DNA from: Tabrizicola_A aquatica
GTDB lineage: Bacteria; Pseudomonadota; Alphaproteobacteria; Rhodobacterales; Rhodobacteraceae
NCBI GenBank assembly: GCA_965194375.1
Contig: OZ239428.1
Length of the DNA: 64,000 bases
Strand: one strand, 5' to 3'
The notes below the pieces were generated by a model that saw only the letters and a list, made by a program, of their open reading frames with translations, did no database searches and was not told the DNA's origin. The translations under genes and the position numbers were made by a program. This document shows positions 9,406-18,419 of this stretch, piece by piece. How positions within the stretch are numbered: the stretch's first letter is position 1; each line of letters starts with the position of its first letter.

Positions 9406-10437
9406 ATGACCTATCACGCCGACCCCAGCCGCTATGACCGCATGACTTATAACCGCTGCGGCCGTTCGGGGCTAAAACTGCCTGCCATCAGCCTTGGCCT
9501 GTGGCACAACTTTGGCCATGACACCCCGCATGACACCAAGCGCGCGATCTGCCGCACGGCCTTTGACCATGGCATCACGCATTTCGATCTGGCCAACAAT
9601 TACGGCCCCCCCCCCGGCAGCGCCGAAGAGGCGTTTGGCGATCTGCTGAAAAGTGACTTTCGGCCGTATAGAGACGAAATGATCATCTCCTCCAAGGCGG
9701 GCTATGACATGTGGGCCGGGCCTTATGGCGAATGGGGCAGCCGGAAATATGTGATTGCTTCGTGTGACCAGTCGCTGAAACGGATGGGGCTGGACTACGT
9801 CGATATCTTTTACTCGCACCGCTTTGACCCCGAAACGCCGTTGGAAGAAACCATGATGGCGTTGGACCATATCGTGCGGTCGGGTCGGGCGCTGTATGTG
9901 GGGATTTCAAGCTATAACAGCCAGCGCACGCGTGAGGCAGCGGCGATTCTGCGCGACCTTGGCACGCCGATGCTGATCCATCAGCCCAGCTATTCCATCC
10001 TGAACCGTTGGCTAGAACGGGACGGGCTGAAAGACACGTTGGATGATTTGGGCGTGGGGTCGATTGCCTTTGTGCCTTTGGCGCAGGGGATTTTGACGAA
10101 AAAGTACCTCAACGGCATTCCTGAGGGCAGCCGTGCCGCGCAAGGCAAATCGTTGGACCCAGCCACGATCACCCCGCGTGCGATTGAGTCGGTGCGGGCG
10201 CTGAACGCGATTGCCGAGGCGCGCGGTCAGACGCTGGCGCAGATGGCGCTGGCTTGGGTTCTGCGGGACGGGCGCATCACCAGCGCGCTGATCGGGGCAT
10301 CCAAGCCAGAGCAGGTGGTGGATTGCGTGGGCGCCGTGGCCAACACCAGCTTTACCGCTGATGAACTGGCGCGGATTGACGCGATTGCCGAAGAGCCGGA
10401 CCTCAACCTTTGGGCGCGGTCCAGCGAAGGGGTTTGA
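9406..10437 (+). CDS. mgrA: Aldo/keto reductase, L-glyceraldehyde 3-phosphate reductase type (YghZ/MgrA)
   Basis: NADPH-dependent aldo/keto reductase of 343 aa, closest in style to YghZ, which detoxifies L-glyceraldehyde 3-phosphate. It shows the family opening MTYNRCGRSGLKLPAISLGL, FDLANNYGPPPGSAEEAFG with the catalytic Asp and Tyr, SSKAGYDMWAGPYGEWGS with the catalytic Lys, DIFYSHRFDPETPLEETM with the catalytic His, and the C-terminal cofactor segment SALIGASKPEQV. It is a single gene ending at a strong hairpin that it shares with the convergent ubiG. Confidence 0.85.
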   Translation: MTYHADPSRYDRMTYNRCGRSGLKLPAISLGLWHNFGHDTPHDTKRAICRTAFDHGITHFDLANNYGPPPGSAEEAFGDLLKSDFRPYRDEMIISSKAGYDMWAGPYGEWGSRKYVIASCDQSLKRMGLDYVDIFYSHRFDPETPLEETMMALDHIVRSGRALYVGISSYNSQRTREAAAILRDLGTPMLIHQPSYSILNRWLERDGLKDTLDDLGVGSIAFVPLAQGILTKKYLNGIPEGSRAAQGKSLDPATITPRAIESVRALNAIAEARGQTLAQMALAWVLRDGRITSALIGASKPEQVVDCVGAVANTSFTADELARIDAIAEEPDLNLWARSSEGV

Positions 10438-10447
10438 TCGCCTGAGA

Positions 10448-10475
10448 CAGTCTCTAACCGGCAGGTTAGAGACTG
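10448..10475. terminator. Bidirectional terminator hairpin between mgrA and ubiG
   Basis: A perfect 12-base inverted repeat (CAGTCTCTAACC / GGTTAGAGACTG) with a GGCA loop lies in the 39 bases between two convergent genes and is followed by TTT on the plus strand. This is the expected position and shape for a shared terminator. Confidence 0.85.
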
Positions 10476-10476
10476 T

Positions 10477-11211
10477 TTACCGCTTGATGCTTGCGGTCAC
10501 ATAGTTGACCGACAGATCCCGATCCGACACGGCCCAGCGCCATGAGACGGGGTTGAACACCATCCCCTTCTTGTCCACCGGATCAAGGCCGGCTTGGCGG
10601 ATCAGACCATAAAGCTCATCCGGGGTGATGAACTTGGCCCAGTCATGGGTGCCTTTGGGCAGCCAGCGCATGACCCATTCCGCCCCGATGATCGCCATCA
10701 GAAAGGATTTCGTATTGCGGTTGAGGGTGGAGCAGATCATCAACCCGCCGGGCTTCAAGAGCTGCTGGCAGGCGGTGAGGTAGGCCAATGGGTCGGCCAC
10801 GTGTTCCACGACCTCCATGTTCAGAACGACATCAAACTGCTCACCTGCTGCGGCCAGATCCTCGGCGGTGGTGTGGCGATAGTCGATGCTCAGGCCAGAC
10901 TGTTCGGCATGAACCTGCGCCACTGGGATGTTGCGCGGTGCAGCATCGGCACCGACAACGGTCGCCCCCAGCCGCGCCATGGGTTCGGACAATAGGCCCC
11001 CGCCACAGCCGATGTCGAGAATCCGCAGGCCCGCAAAGGGCGCAGGCCCCGCAAGATTGCGGTCAAACTCCGCGGCGATCTGGCTGGTGATGTAATCCAA
11101 TCGGCAGGGGTTCATCAGATGCAGCGGTTTGAACTTGCCGTTTGGGTCCCACCACTCGGCAGCCATGGCTTCGAATTTGGCCACTTCGGCGGGATCGATG
11201 GTGGTGGTCAT
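10477..11211 (-). CDS. ubiG: Ubiquinone biosynthesis O-methyltransferase UbiG
   Basis: SAM-dependent methyltransferase that carries out both O-methylations in ubiquinone synthesis (244 aa). Visible family features are FEAMAAEWWDPNGKFKPLH near the N-terminus, the MNPCRLDYI segment, the SAM loop ILDIGCGGGLLSEPMARLGA, and a later NMEVVEHVADP. The start is ATG 11211 rather than an ATG 18 bases upstream, because AAGGAG lies six bases before 11211. The next gene (prolyl aminopeptidase) is divergent. Confidence 0.92.
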   Translation of the reverse strand: MTTTIDPAEVAKFEAMAAEWWDPNGKFKPLHLMNPCRLDYITSQIAAEFDRNLAGPAPFAGLRILDIGCGGGLLSEPMARLGATVVGADAAPRNIPVAQVHAEQSGLSIDYRHTTAEDLAAAGEQFDVVLNMEVVEHVADPLAYLTACQQLLKPGGLMICSTLNRNTKSFLMAIIGAEWVMRWLPKGTHDWAKFITPDELYGLIRQAGLDPVDKKGMVFNPVSWRWAVSDRDLSVNYVTASIKR

Positions 11212-11272
11212 GCAGAACTCCTTGCACACGGCCGCGATGCGGCGCAGTCTTTGGACACTATATAGGACGATG

Positions 11273-12241
11273 ATGGACCAGAGATCAGGCCAAAAGCGCG
11301 CAGTCGATTACCTTTATCCGAGTCTGGACCCCTTTGACCAAAGGGTGATCGACGTGGGTGAGGGGCATCGGGTGTTTGTCGAGCAATGCGGCAATCCGGC
11401 GGGTGTGCCGGTTTTGGTGTTGCACGGCGGGCCGGGGGGCGGATGCAGCCCGGCGATGCGGCGCTATTTTGACCCCGCGCATTACCGGGTGGTGCTGTTC
11501 GATCAGCGCGGCTGTGGGCGCTCGCGCCCCCATGCCAGTGTGGACGACAACACCACATGGCATCTGGTGCGCGATATCGAATTGATCCGGGAGACGCTGG
11601 GGATTGACCGGTTTATCCTGTTCGGAGGTTCATGGGGGGCCACGTTGGCGCTGATCTATGCGATCAGCCATCCCGAGCGGGTGGCCGCTATGGTGCTGCG
11701 CGGCGTGTTTTTGATGACGCGGGCCGAGTTGGACTGGTTCTATGGCGGCGGGGCGGGGGCGTTTTACCCCGAACTTTGGCAACGGTTTTTGGCCCCCATT
11801 CCCGAGGATGAGCGGTTTGACCTTTTGGCCGCCTATCATCGGCGGCTGTTCTCGGGGCATCTGGGCGAAGAGACCCGCGTGGCGCGGACGTGGACGGCGT
11901 GGGAAAACGCCTTGGCCTCGGTGCATGGAGACGGCACAACAGGCGATGGACCGGCGGAATATGCCCGCGCCTTTGCCCGGCTGGAGAACCATTACTTCGT
12001 CAATGGCGGCTTTCTGGACGGCGACGCGTGGATCCTGCGCAACCTGGACCGGATCGCGCAGATCCCCACCACCATCGTTCAGGGCCGGTTTGACATGATC
12101 TGCCCGCCCACCTCGGCTTGGGCCTTGGCGCAGGGCCTCCCGAAAGCGCGGTTGCACATGATTCCGCTGGCAGGACATGCACTGTCCGAGCCGGGAATTT
12201 CCGACGCGCTGGTGCGCGCGATGAACCAGTTGCGCGCATAA
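11273..12241 (+). CDS. pip: Prolyl aminopeptidase (proline iminopeptidase), peptidase family S33
   Basis: Alpha/beta-hydrolase that removes N-terminal proline from peptides in the cytoplasm (322 aa). It shows the oxyanion motif LHGGPGGGCSPAMRRYFDP, the nucleophile elbow GGSWGATLAL, the acid in GRFDMICPP and the histidine in LAGHALSEPG. The family's usual start is MDQRSGQKR; AGGA lies six bases before ATG 11273, while the immediately preceding ATG 11270 is a little close to it. Neighbours give no further clue. Confidence 0.88.
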   Translation: MDQRSGQKRAVDYLYPSLDPFDQRVIDVGEGHRVFVEQCGNPAGVPVLVLHGGPGGGCSPAMRRYFDPAHYRVVLFDQRGCGRSRPHASVDDNTTWHLVRDIELIRETLGIDRFILFGGSWGATLALIYAISHPERVAAMVLRGVFLMTRAELDWFYGGGAGAFYPELWQRFLAPIPEDERFDLLAAYHRRLFSGHLGEETRVARTWTAWENALASVHGDGTTGDGPAEYARAFARLENHYFVNGGFLDGDAWILRNLDRIAQIPTTIVQGRFDMICPPTSAWALAQGLPKARLHMIPLAGHALSEPGISDALVRAMNQLRA

Positions 12242-12403
12242 TCCCCGCGACCGGGGGTTGTAATAGCGAGATTGTGATCCATCTTGGTACAGCGGGCCGG
12301 GCCCCTCTGACGCAGCCACTGCGTGATGTCGGACCGCATCGAGAGAAACCTCGATGTCAGCCCGGCACATGTGGCTGACCTCGTCATGGGGAAAAAGGGT
12401 CAC

Positions 12404-13386
12404 ATGGAATTTCTAACTTTGCTTTGGTTGGGCAAACCCATTTGGATGTGGGTTTTGTTCATTTCGATTGTCCTCAGCCTGCTGGTGCTGGATCTGGGGG
12501 TGTTTCACAAGGACGACCACGAGATCGGCGTGGCAGAAAGCTTGAAGATGTCGGCTTTCTACATCGCGCTAGGCATCAGCTTTTCTGGCTTTGTTTGGTG
12601 GCAGATCGGTCCCACCGAAACTGCGCAGTATCTGACGGCCTTTGTCGTGGAAAAGACGCTGGCCTTGGACAATATCTTTGTCATTGCGCTGATCTTCAGC
12701 TTTTTCGCGGTGCCACGCCAATATCAGCACCGGGTGCTGTTCTGGGGTATCTTGGGTGTGATCGTGTTGCGCGGCATCATGATCGGCCTTGGGGCGACGA
12801 TTGTCGCGCAGTATCACTGGGTGCTTTATATCTTTGCGGTGTTCCTGATCCTGACTGGGATCAAGATGCTGATGGCCGACGACAAGCCTTATGACATTGC
12901 GTCAAATCCCATCCTGCGCTTCCTAAAAAACGGTTCCATGTGACGGATGAGTTTCATGGCCACGACTTCTTTGTGAAAAAGCAACATCCGGAAACCGGCA
13001 AAGTCGTGCGCTTTGCCACGCCACTGTTTCTGGCACTGGTGATGATCGAGTTCGCGGATCTGGTCTTTGCTGTTGACTCGGTGCCTGCGGTGTTCACCAT
13101 CACCACAGACCCATTCATCGTTTATACCTCGAACATCTTTGCGATCTTGGGGCTGAGGGCGCTGTATTTCGCATTGGCGGCGATCCTGCACCGCTTTGCC
13201 TATCTGAAATACGCGCTGTCGATCTTGCTGGTTTTCATCGGGTCCAAGATCTTCATCGCCGATATCATGGGTTGGGAGAAGTTCCCGCCAGAATGGTCCT
13301 TGGGCATTACCTTTGCCATTCTGGGCGCCGGTGTTGTGGTGTCCTTGTGGAAAACCAAAGGTGACAAAGAGCAACCTGCGCAGTAA
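12404..13386 (+). CDS. TerC-family integral membrane protein, split by a -1 frameshift in an A6 run
   Basis: TerC/Alx-type membrane protein, a family tied to manganese export and metal or tellurite resistance. The first frame (MEFLTLLWLGKPIWMWVLF, then ALDNIFVIALIFSFF) ends at TGA 12941-12943. The rest of the protein (FADLVFAVDSVPAVFTITTD, FILGLRALYFAL-type helices) continues in the -1 frame to 13386. The switch point is CTA AAA AAC at 12923-12931, which contains the slippery heptamer A AAA AAC. A -1 slip, or one extra A, restores LKKRFHVTDEFHG and a normal 327-aa protein. ATG 12404 is chosen for AAGGG just upstream. This could be programmed frameshifting, a real mutation or a homopolymer sequencing error. 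The second frame could also initiate at GTG 12940. Confidence 0.72.
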
Positions 13387-13401
13387 CCGTCGCATAACCC
13401 C

Positions 13402-13436
13402 TTCCCCCGCAGGCCGGTTCGGCCTATGCGGGGGAA
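13402..13436 (+). terminator. Strong hairpin after terC, before aroC
   Basis: TTCCCCCGCA pairs with TGCGGGGGAA, and GGCC pairs with GGCC inside it around a GGTTC loop. It lies between the terC stop (13386) and the aroC start (13453). There is no long T run after it, so it may be a terminator or simply a structured aroC leader. Confidence 0.5.
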
Positions 13437-13452
13437 AAGCGCGGAGGCAGGG

Positions 13453-14559
13453 ATGAGCTTCAACACCTTTGGTCACATGTTCCGGGTCACCACCTGGGGC
13501 GAAAGCCACGGCCCGGCGATTGGCTGCACGGTGGACGGCTGCCCACCCGGCATTGCCCTAAGCGAAGCCGATTTGCAGCCATGGCTGGACCGGCGCAAAC
13601 CGGGGACGTCGAAGTTCACCACCCAGCGCAAAGAACCCGATGAGGTGCGCATCCTTTCGGGGGTGTTTGAGGGGATGACGACCGGCACTCCGATTTCGCT
13701 GTTGATCGAGAACACCGACCAGCGGTCCAAAGATTATGGTGACATCGCGCAAGCGTTTCGGCCGGGCCATGCCGACATCACCTATCACCAGAAATACGGC
13801 GTGCGGGATTATCGCGGCGGGGGTCGGTCCTCGGCGCGGGAAACGGCGGCGCGGGTGGCAGCGGGCGGCGTGGCGCGGGCGGTGATTGCTGCGCTGGCAC
13901 CCGGTATGACGCTTCAGGGTTACATGGTACAGATGGGCCCGCGCGGCATTGACCGGGCGCGGTTTGATGCGTCTGTGGTTGAGGAGAACCCGTTCTGGTG
14001 CCCCGATCCAGTGGCGGCCGAAGAGTGGGCGGCCTATCTGGATGATTTGCGCCTGTCGCACAATTCGGTGGGCGCGGTGATTGAGGTGGTGGCCCATGGC
14101 GTGCCTGCCGGCATTGGCGCGCCGCTTTATGCCAAGCTCGACAGTGATCTAGCCTCTGCGATGATGTCGATCAACGCGGTGAAGGCGGTGGAGATCGGTG
14201 ATGGCATGGCTTCAGCCAGCCTGACGGGCGTGGAAAACGCCGACGAAATCCGCATGGGGCCGAATGGGCCAGAGTTTCTATCGAACCATGCGGGCGGGAT
14301 CTTGGGCGGCATTTCGTCGGGGCAGCCCGTGGTGGTGCGCTTTGCGGTCAAGCCGACCTCGTCGATCCTGACACCACGCCAGACGGTGAACGTCCGGGGC
14401 GAAGAGATAGATCTGATCACCAAGGGGCGGCACGACCCTTGCGTCGGTATCCGTGCGGTGCCGGTGGGCGAGGCGATGATGGCCTGTGTGCTGGCCGATC
14501 ATCTGCTGATGGACCGGGGCCAAACCGGCGGGCTGCGCGGGCAGATCGGCGGGGCGTGA
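13453..14559 (+). CDS. aroC: Chorismate synthase
   Basis: Converts 5-enolpyruvylshikimate 3-phosphate to chorismate, the last step of the shikimate pathway (FMN-dependent, cytoplasmic). The 368-aa protein has the three family signatures: GESHGPAIGCTVDGCPPG near the start, GGGRSSARETAARVAAGG in the middle and a late RHDPCVGIRAVPVGEAM. The start is ATG 13453, preceded by GGAGG at a suitable distance; the frame is open nine codons further up without such a site. It stands alone here. Confidence 0.95.
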   Translation: MSFNTFGHMFRVTTWGESHGPAIGCTVDGCPPGIALSEADLQPWLDRRKPGTSKFTTQRKEPDEVRILSGVFEGMTTGTPISLLIENTDQRSKDYGDIAQAFRPGHADITYHQKYGVRDYRGGGRSSARETAARVAAGGVARAVIAALAPGMTLQGYMVQMGPRGIDRARFDASVVEENPFWCPDPVAAEEWAAYLDDLRLSHNSVGAVIEVVAHGVPAGIGAPLYAKLDSDLASAMMSINAVKAVEIGDGMASASLTGVENADEIRMGPNGPEFLSNHAGGILGGISSGQPVVVRFAVKPTSSILTPRQTVNVRGEEIDLITKGRHDPCVGIRAVPVGEAMMACVLADHLLMDRGQTGGLRGQIGGA

Positions 14560-14574
14560 CGCCAGCTCGGTGCC

Positions 14575-14595
14575 CGCGCCCGTCCCTCGGGCGCG
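14575..14595. terminator. GC-rich hairpin just after aroC
   Basis: CGCGCCCG / CGGGCGCG with a TCCCT loop lies 16 bases after the aroC stop. There is no T run, so a terminator role is only inferred from position. Confidence 0.4.
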
Positions 14596-14732
14596 CTGTC
14601 TCGCGCCTTGAGGTGCAGGTCAGGCGGCGCCAGTAAAGCCACTCGCAAGGTCCTGTGAGACAAATGCAAACCCGTCTCGGTTTACCCAACTCCAGCCGAG
14701 TGACAGGCGCCTAGCCGGCTGCGCCGCAGCGA

Positions 14733-15050
14733 CTACCGGCCTGTTGTCGCCAGCGCTGAGCGGAAGTTTATGGGATTGTTGAGCCGTAGGATGCTTTTTC
14801 CGTCGACGAGAACCTCGGTCGCAGTTGATCGCGAGGGGGATGAGACGGCTTGAACAGCGAGGTTGGACAGCATGAGGGTTGCGCTATGGAGGCGCTCTTC
14901 AGCGCGTTCGGCACGATGGTCGGCAGCCGCCAAACGCAATTCAAGCTTTGCGACCTGATCACGGTAGGCGTCACGCTGAAACTTGGTGATCTCAAGAGCG
15001 ACGGAGAGTTCAAGGGCCCGCTGTCTGTGGTCCGTTCTGGTCTTGGTCAT
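14733..15050 (-). CDS. Small hypothetical protein with predicted coiled coil
   Basis: An open frame of 105 aa that I do not recognise. Residues about 10-65 are rich in A, L, E, R and K with heptad-like spacing (ITKFQRDAYRDQVAKLELRL, HRAERAEERLHSA), so a coiled coil is likely; the remainder is low in order. AGAGGGG lies about ten bases before the ATG. It sits alone in a stretch that otherwise codes poorly, between aroC and the phosphonate operon. It may be a real small gene or a chance frame. Confidence 0.4.
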   Translation of the reverse strand: MTKTRTDHRQRALELSVALEITKFQRDAYRDQVAKLELRLAAADHRAERAEERLHSATLMLSNLAVQAVSSPSRSTATEVLVDGKSILRLNNPINFRSALATTGR

Positions 15051-15743
15051 GAGCGTCGTCCCCTCTGGTCACGTGTGCTGAAGTTATCTGGTAACTTTGG
15101 GTTTACAACGAGACCGATTGGGTGGCTTTCGCACCGTTTGGGGCGGCGGAGATGGTGCAAGGCTTGCTGGGCGCGGCAATTTCTTGTGGTATCAAACAAC
15201 AAAGCCCCCCGCGAGGGAGGCGTATGTATTTGTTATCGTGTTTATATTTAATGGTTTCGGGGGCGCACAGCCTACAATGTCGCAAGATCGTTTTGTCGGC
15301 CCCTCGCAAATCCAAGAAACCACGAATGGGCATGATTTCTGCAGCGTCACATTCAGCTGCGTCATTTTCAACACCGCATCAAAGATGAGATGTTGGGAAG
15401 TCTTTTCTAGGACAGCTACTACCCTTCTCAGCCTTCTTCGCGTCCTCCAAAAAGTGGGATCATGCTATCTCAGTTGATGGGCCACTTCACGGGGGCACTC
15501 CAACCTGTGACCGGCGGCCTTGATGAAGGCTGTGTACCGGGTCCTAATCAGACAAACGATTTTGGAAGATCGTGCCCCCTTGTTTGGTGTAGTTTCTGGC
15601 ACGACCACCAGAAATCTAGAAAACGCGACAGGCAGCGCGCCAGCGACTGGGCAGTGTCGAAAACTAAGCCGCAGACCGTGCAAGCGCCGCTGGAGAACCT
15701 TTGCGGTCTTGGTCCTGTCCGCTACTGAACGCTTATGTGTTTT
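15051..15743. other. Intergenic stretch with no convincing gene
   Basis: About 690 bases that are more AT-rich and less codon-like than the surroundings. Short open frames occur on both strands, but none has a recognisable domain or a good start. One terminator-like hairpin (15204-15221) is described separately. The stretch may be decayed DNA; I cannot assign its origin. Confidence 0.5.
15204..15221 (-). terminator. Possible leftward terminator downstream of the phn operon
   Basis: Read on the minus strand the stem is GCCTCCC/GGGGGGC (one G-T pair) with a four-base loop, followed by TTTGTTGTTTG. It could end leftward transcripts from phnM, about 520 bases upstream. Confidence 0.45.
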
Positions 15744-16949
15744 CTAAAGCGCGGAATACCCCGCCCTTCCTGCCGACCAAGTTCGTATGGGAGAGGGCAT
15801 CGTGGACTCGGGCCAGTCAATCAGCACAAGATCAGCGCGCAATCCCGGCGCTATGCGGCCACGGTCTGTCAAAGACATGGCTGCGGCTGGGTTGGATGAA
15901 ACAAGCTTCCACAACGCATGCAGAGGCGCGACTTCATCAGACAACAGCCGAACCATCGCACCCATCATCGCAGGATAGAAGTAATCCGAGGCAAGGATAT
16001 CACAAAGCCCGCGCCTGATCATGTCAGCGGCACCTGGCGAACCCAGATGGCTCCCCCCCCGCATGGCATTCGGTGCACCAAGCACGATCCAGTCGCCTGC
16101 CTCTCGTGCGGCGACAAAAACCCGCTCATGCATCGGAAATTCCGCAATTTCGGCACCTTGTGCGCGATAAAAGGCGCGCGTTTCGATTTGGCTATCATCA
16201 TGGCTCAGCATCGGCGCGCTATGGTTGCGGGCCATCGTTGCGACACTGTCAACAAGACCGACAACCTCCGGGCGGCGCTCCCAGACCGCTGCCATCAATG
16301 CCACAAAAGCTGGGGTGGTCATGTGAGATCTCTTGGCACGACTTTCCATTTTGGAAGCAAAGGCCTGCGAGGTCATGTCGGTCACGGGATAGTCGGGCAC
16401 CATATCAAGGGGGCGATCGTGCAGCGCAATCGACGGGTGCAGAAGGGCTGCTGTTGTATGGTCATTGAACGCGACCGAAGGACGTTCCGGCAATTCTAGC
16501 GCCTCAGAAATCAAGGGCAACGCTTCGGGGCAGAAGGTCTCCCAGCGGAGTTGGAGGCGGTTTTCTACCGTCATTCGCGACCTGAGTTTGGTAAGACCGC
16601 GCAGCACTTGCCAGCCCGTATCGACGGATCGCAGCCCCGGTTCCCAGCTTAGCGTCAGGGCATGATAGGCGGTGGCAATACCATTCGCAGCCAGTTGTCG
16701 ATCGGTCTCCAGGAGTGCGGCCTCGATCGGGACAGTGACACCAGGGCGCGGCATGATTTGTCGTTCAAACGCATCGCCGTGGATGTCGACAAATGCAGGG
16801 GCAAGGATCTTGCCCTTCGCGTCAAGAACAGAGGCCCCGTCTCGTGCGGTGTCGATGCCAGTGATGCGGCCGCCTTCGATACGGACTGAGGCCCGCTCGA
16901 TACGGTCATCAAGAACCACGCGCGCGCCTTCGATAAGGACCGGCTCCAT
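15744..16949 (-). CDS. phnM: PhnM-like amidohydrolase (alpha-D-ribose 1-methylphosphonate 5-triphosphate diphosphatase family)
   Basis: Metal-dependent amidohydrolase of 401 aa. True PhnM cleaves diphosphate from ribose-1-phosphonate triphosphate in the C-P lyase pathway. Here the first metal motif is VDIHGDAFERQIMPRPG, where classical PhnM has HTDN. Later there are a DHTTAALLHP segment, APMLSHDDS and a terminal DRGRIAPGLRADLVLID. The HGDAFERQ variant suggests a subfamily whose substrate may differ. ATG 16949 is used; it overlaps the methyltransferase stop (TAATG). It is the last gene of the phn-type operon, which shows no phnGHIJKL in this window. Confidence 0.78.
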   Translation of the reverse strand: MEPVLIEGARVVLDDRIERASVRIEGGRITGIDTARDGASVLDAKGKILAPAFVDIHGDAFERQIMPRPGVTVPIEAALLETDRQLAANGIATAYHALTLSWEPGLRSVDTGWQVLRGLTKLRSRMTVENRLQLRWETFCPEALPLISEALELPERPSVAFNDHTTAALLHPSIALHDRPLDMVPDYPVTDMTSQAFASKMESRAKRSHMTTPAFVALMAAVWERRPEVVGLVDSVATMARNHSAPMLSHDDSQIETRAFYRAQGAEIAEFPMHERVFVAAREAGDWIVLGAPNAMRGGSHLGSPGAADMIRRGLCDILASDYFYPAMMGAMVRLLSDEVAPLHALWKLVSSNPAAAMSLTDRGRIAPGLRADLVLIDWPESTMPSPIRTWSAGRAGYSAL

Positions 16950-17605
16950 TACAGGCGTTCCGCAAGAAGGTGCCAGTGCCAAGAGCCGGGCTTTTCATGT
17001 TCGCGATCTTCAAGCCGCCAAAGTTCGAAGCCAGCGAGCAAATCCACCAAGCGGGCCGCATTGCAAAAATAGTGCGGATGAACCTTGTCACCATCCCCTT
17101 CAAACACCCAGGTTCCAGGCGACAGTTCTCGGCCTGGAGCTTTTGCCTGTTCAATAGGCAGGCGACGCAATGACAGCATTGTTGCCATGAAGGTCCCACC
17201 GGGACGCAGGACGCGTGCCACCTCGGAAAAGCTGCGGCGGACGACGGTTTCGTCGCCATGATAGATCACATTCCAGGACAAGACATGGTCAAAGCTGCCG
17301 TCGGCAAAGGGCAAATCTGCCATGGAGCTGAGGCAGGTCTCAATCCGCAGTGTTTCCCTTTGGGCCGCATCGGCGATGCAATCGATAGAAGCTTGTGCGG
17401 CGTCCAGCGCAACAACATCATGACCAAGCCGCGCCATGGCCAAAGAATGCCGTCCGATCCCTGCACCCAGGTCAAGGATCCTGCTTCCCGCGGCCAGGGT
17501 TTCCGTATGGGTCATGACCTCGGGCTCGGGCGTGGCCCAGGGCGACGTGGCATCCGCTTTCTGCCATTCCATGTTCCAGTAGATATGTGCGCTTTCAGTC
17601 GTCAT
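16949..17605 (-). CDS. Class I SAM-dependent methyltransferase in the phn operon
   Basis: Methyltransferase of 218 aa with a clear SAM-binding loop (ILDLGAGIGRHSLAMARLG), an acidic residue at the end of strand 2 (VVALDAAQ), LPFADGSFDHVLSWNVIYH, and EVARVLRPGGTFMATML. The substrate is unknown. It is locked between the phosphonate-type transporter and the PhnM-like gene with tight spacing, so it probably acts in the same pathway, for instance on a phosphonate or a pathway intermediate. Such a gene is not part of the classical C-P lyase set. Confidence 0.75.
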   Translation of the reverse strand: MTTESAHIYWNMEWQKADATSPWATPEPEVMTHTETLAAGSRILDLGAGIGRHSLAMARLGHDVVALDAAQASIDCIADAAQRETLRIETCLSSMADLPFADGSFDHVLSWNVIYHGDETVVRRSFSEVARVLRPGGTFMATMLSLRRLPIEQAKAPGRELSPGTWVFEGDGDKVHPHYFCNAARLVDLLAGFELWRLEDREHEKPGSWHWHLLAERL

Positions 17606-17615
17606 GGCGAGTCTC

Positions 17616-18416
17616 TCAGATAAGTTTTGAACGGATCCAGCCAGACCCTTGTTCGACGATGAGCACCAAGGCGAAGAGCATCAGGATGATCGTCAGCGCC
17701 TCATCATAGTTGAACAGATCAAAGGCCACCTTCAGGTCCACCCCGATGCCACCGGCACCGACAAGCCCAAGTGCCGCTGAACCCCGAACCGCCTTTTCGA
17801 GCGCAAAAAGTGACGTAGCCGTGAACGAAGGCAGGCAAGCCGGGAAGATCGCCGAGAATATGATCCCGAGGCGGCTCGCCCCAATCGCACGCAGGGCGTC
17901 TTGAGGTCCAGTATCTGCCTCTTCCATCGCTTCGGCAAAGAAGCGTCCAGCAAAGCCAATCTTGTCCACCATGATAGCCAGAACGCCTGCAGCGGGACCC
18001 AAGCCGACCATGATGATAAAGAAGATGGCCCAGACCAGATCTGGAATGGTGCGAAACAGGGCGATGATCGCGCGCGCGGTGTGTCGCAGCAACGGGTGTG
18101 GGGACAACCGGTCGGTGGCGAGAATTGCAAAGGGCACAGCAAAAAACAGCCCTAGGGCTGCGCCCGCAACTGCCATTTGCAATGTTTCCAAGAGCTTGAG
18201 TGCAATCCGGTCGATGCGGGAGAAGTCAGGCGGAAACATCTACGCCAGAAAACCCGATGGCGCGAATAGCCTTTCGATGCCGCGCCCTAGGGCTCCAAGT
18301 TCAGGCGCTGTCGCCGTCAGGCTGCTGATCACCAAGGCAGCGACAACCACAATTCCCAGATACTCGGCAAGGCTGCGATGACGAAAGCGCGGTACATGCA
18401 TTGGACTGTCAGCCAT
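17616..18416 (-). pseudogene. phnE: Phosphonate ABC transporter permease PhnE, interrupted by an in-frame TAG
   Basis: From ATG 18416 the frame encodes MADSPMHVPRFRHRSLAEYL and a first membrane helix (GIVVVAALVISSLTA), then meets TAG at 18242-18240 (codon 59). It continues in the same frame with MFPPDFSRIDRIALKLLETL and the complete transporter core (ALRAIGASRLGIIFSAIFPACLPSF, the EAA-like loop) to 17616. A full-length protein would be 266 aa, normal for PhnE. The TAG is followed at once by ATG, so the remaining 207 aa could be made by re-initiation, without helix 1. It is either a nonsense mutation, a sequencing error or a genuinely split permease. Confidence 0.7.
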
Positions 18417-18419
18417 GCG

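Noticed and set aside
12242..12403. Possible metal riboswitch (yybP-ykoY type) before the TerC gene
   Set aside because: TerC genes are sometimes preceded by this riboswitch and there is a small hairpin (CATCGAG/CTCGATG near 12342), but I could not find the conserved loop sequences.
18237..18242. Amber codon read as pyrrolysine in phnE
   Set aside because: No pyl genes are in view, the codon is in a linker between helix 1 and the core, and there is no reason for a special residue there; mutation, error or re-initiation is simpler.
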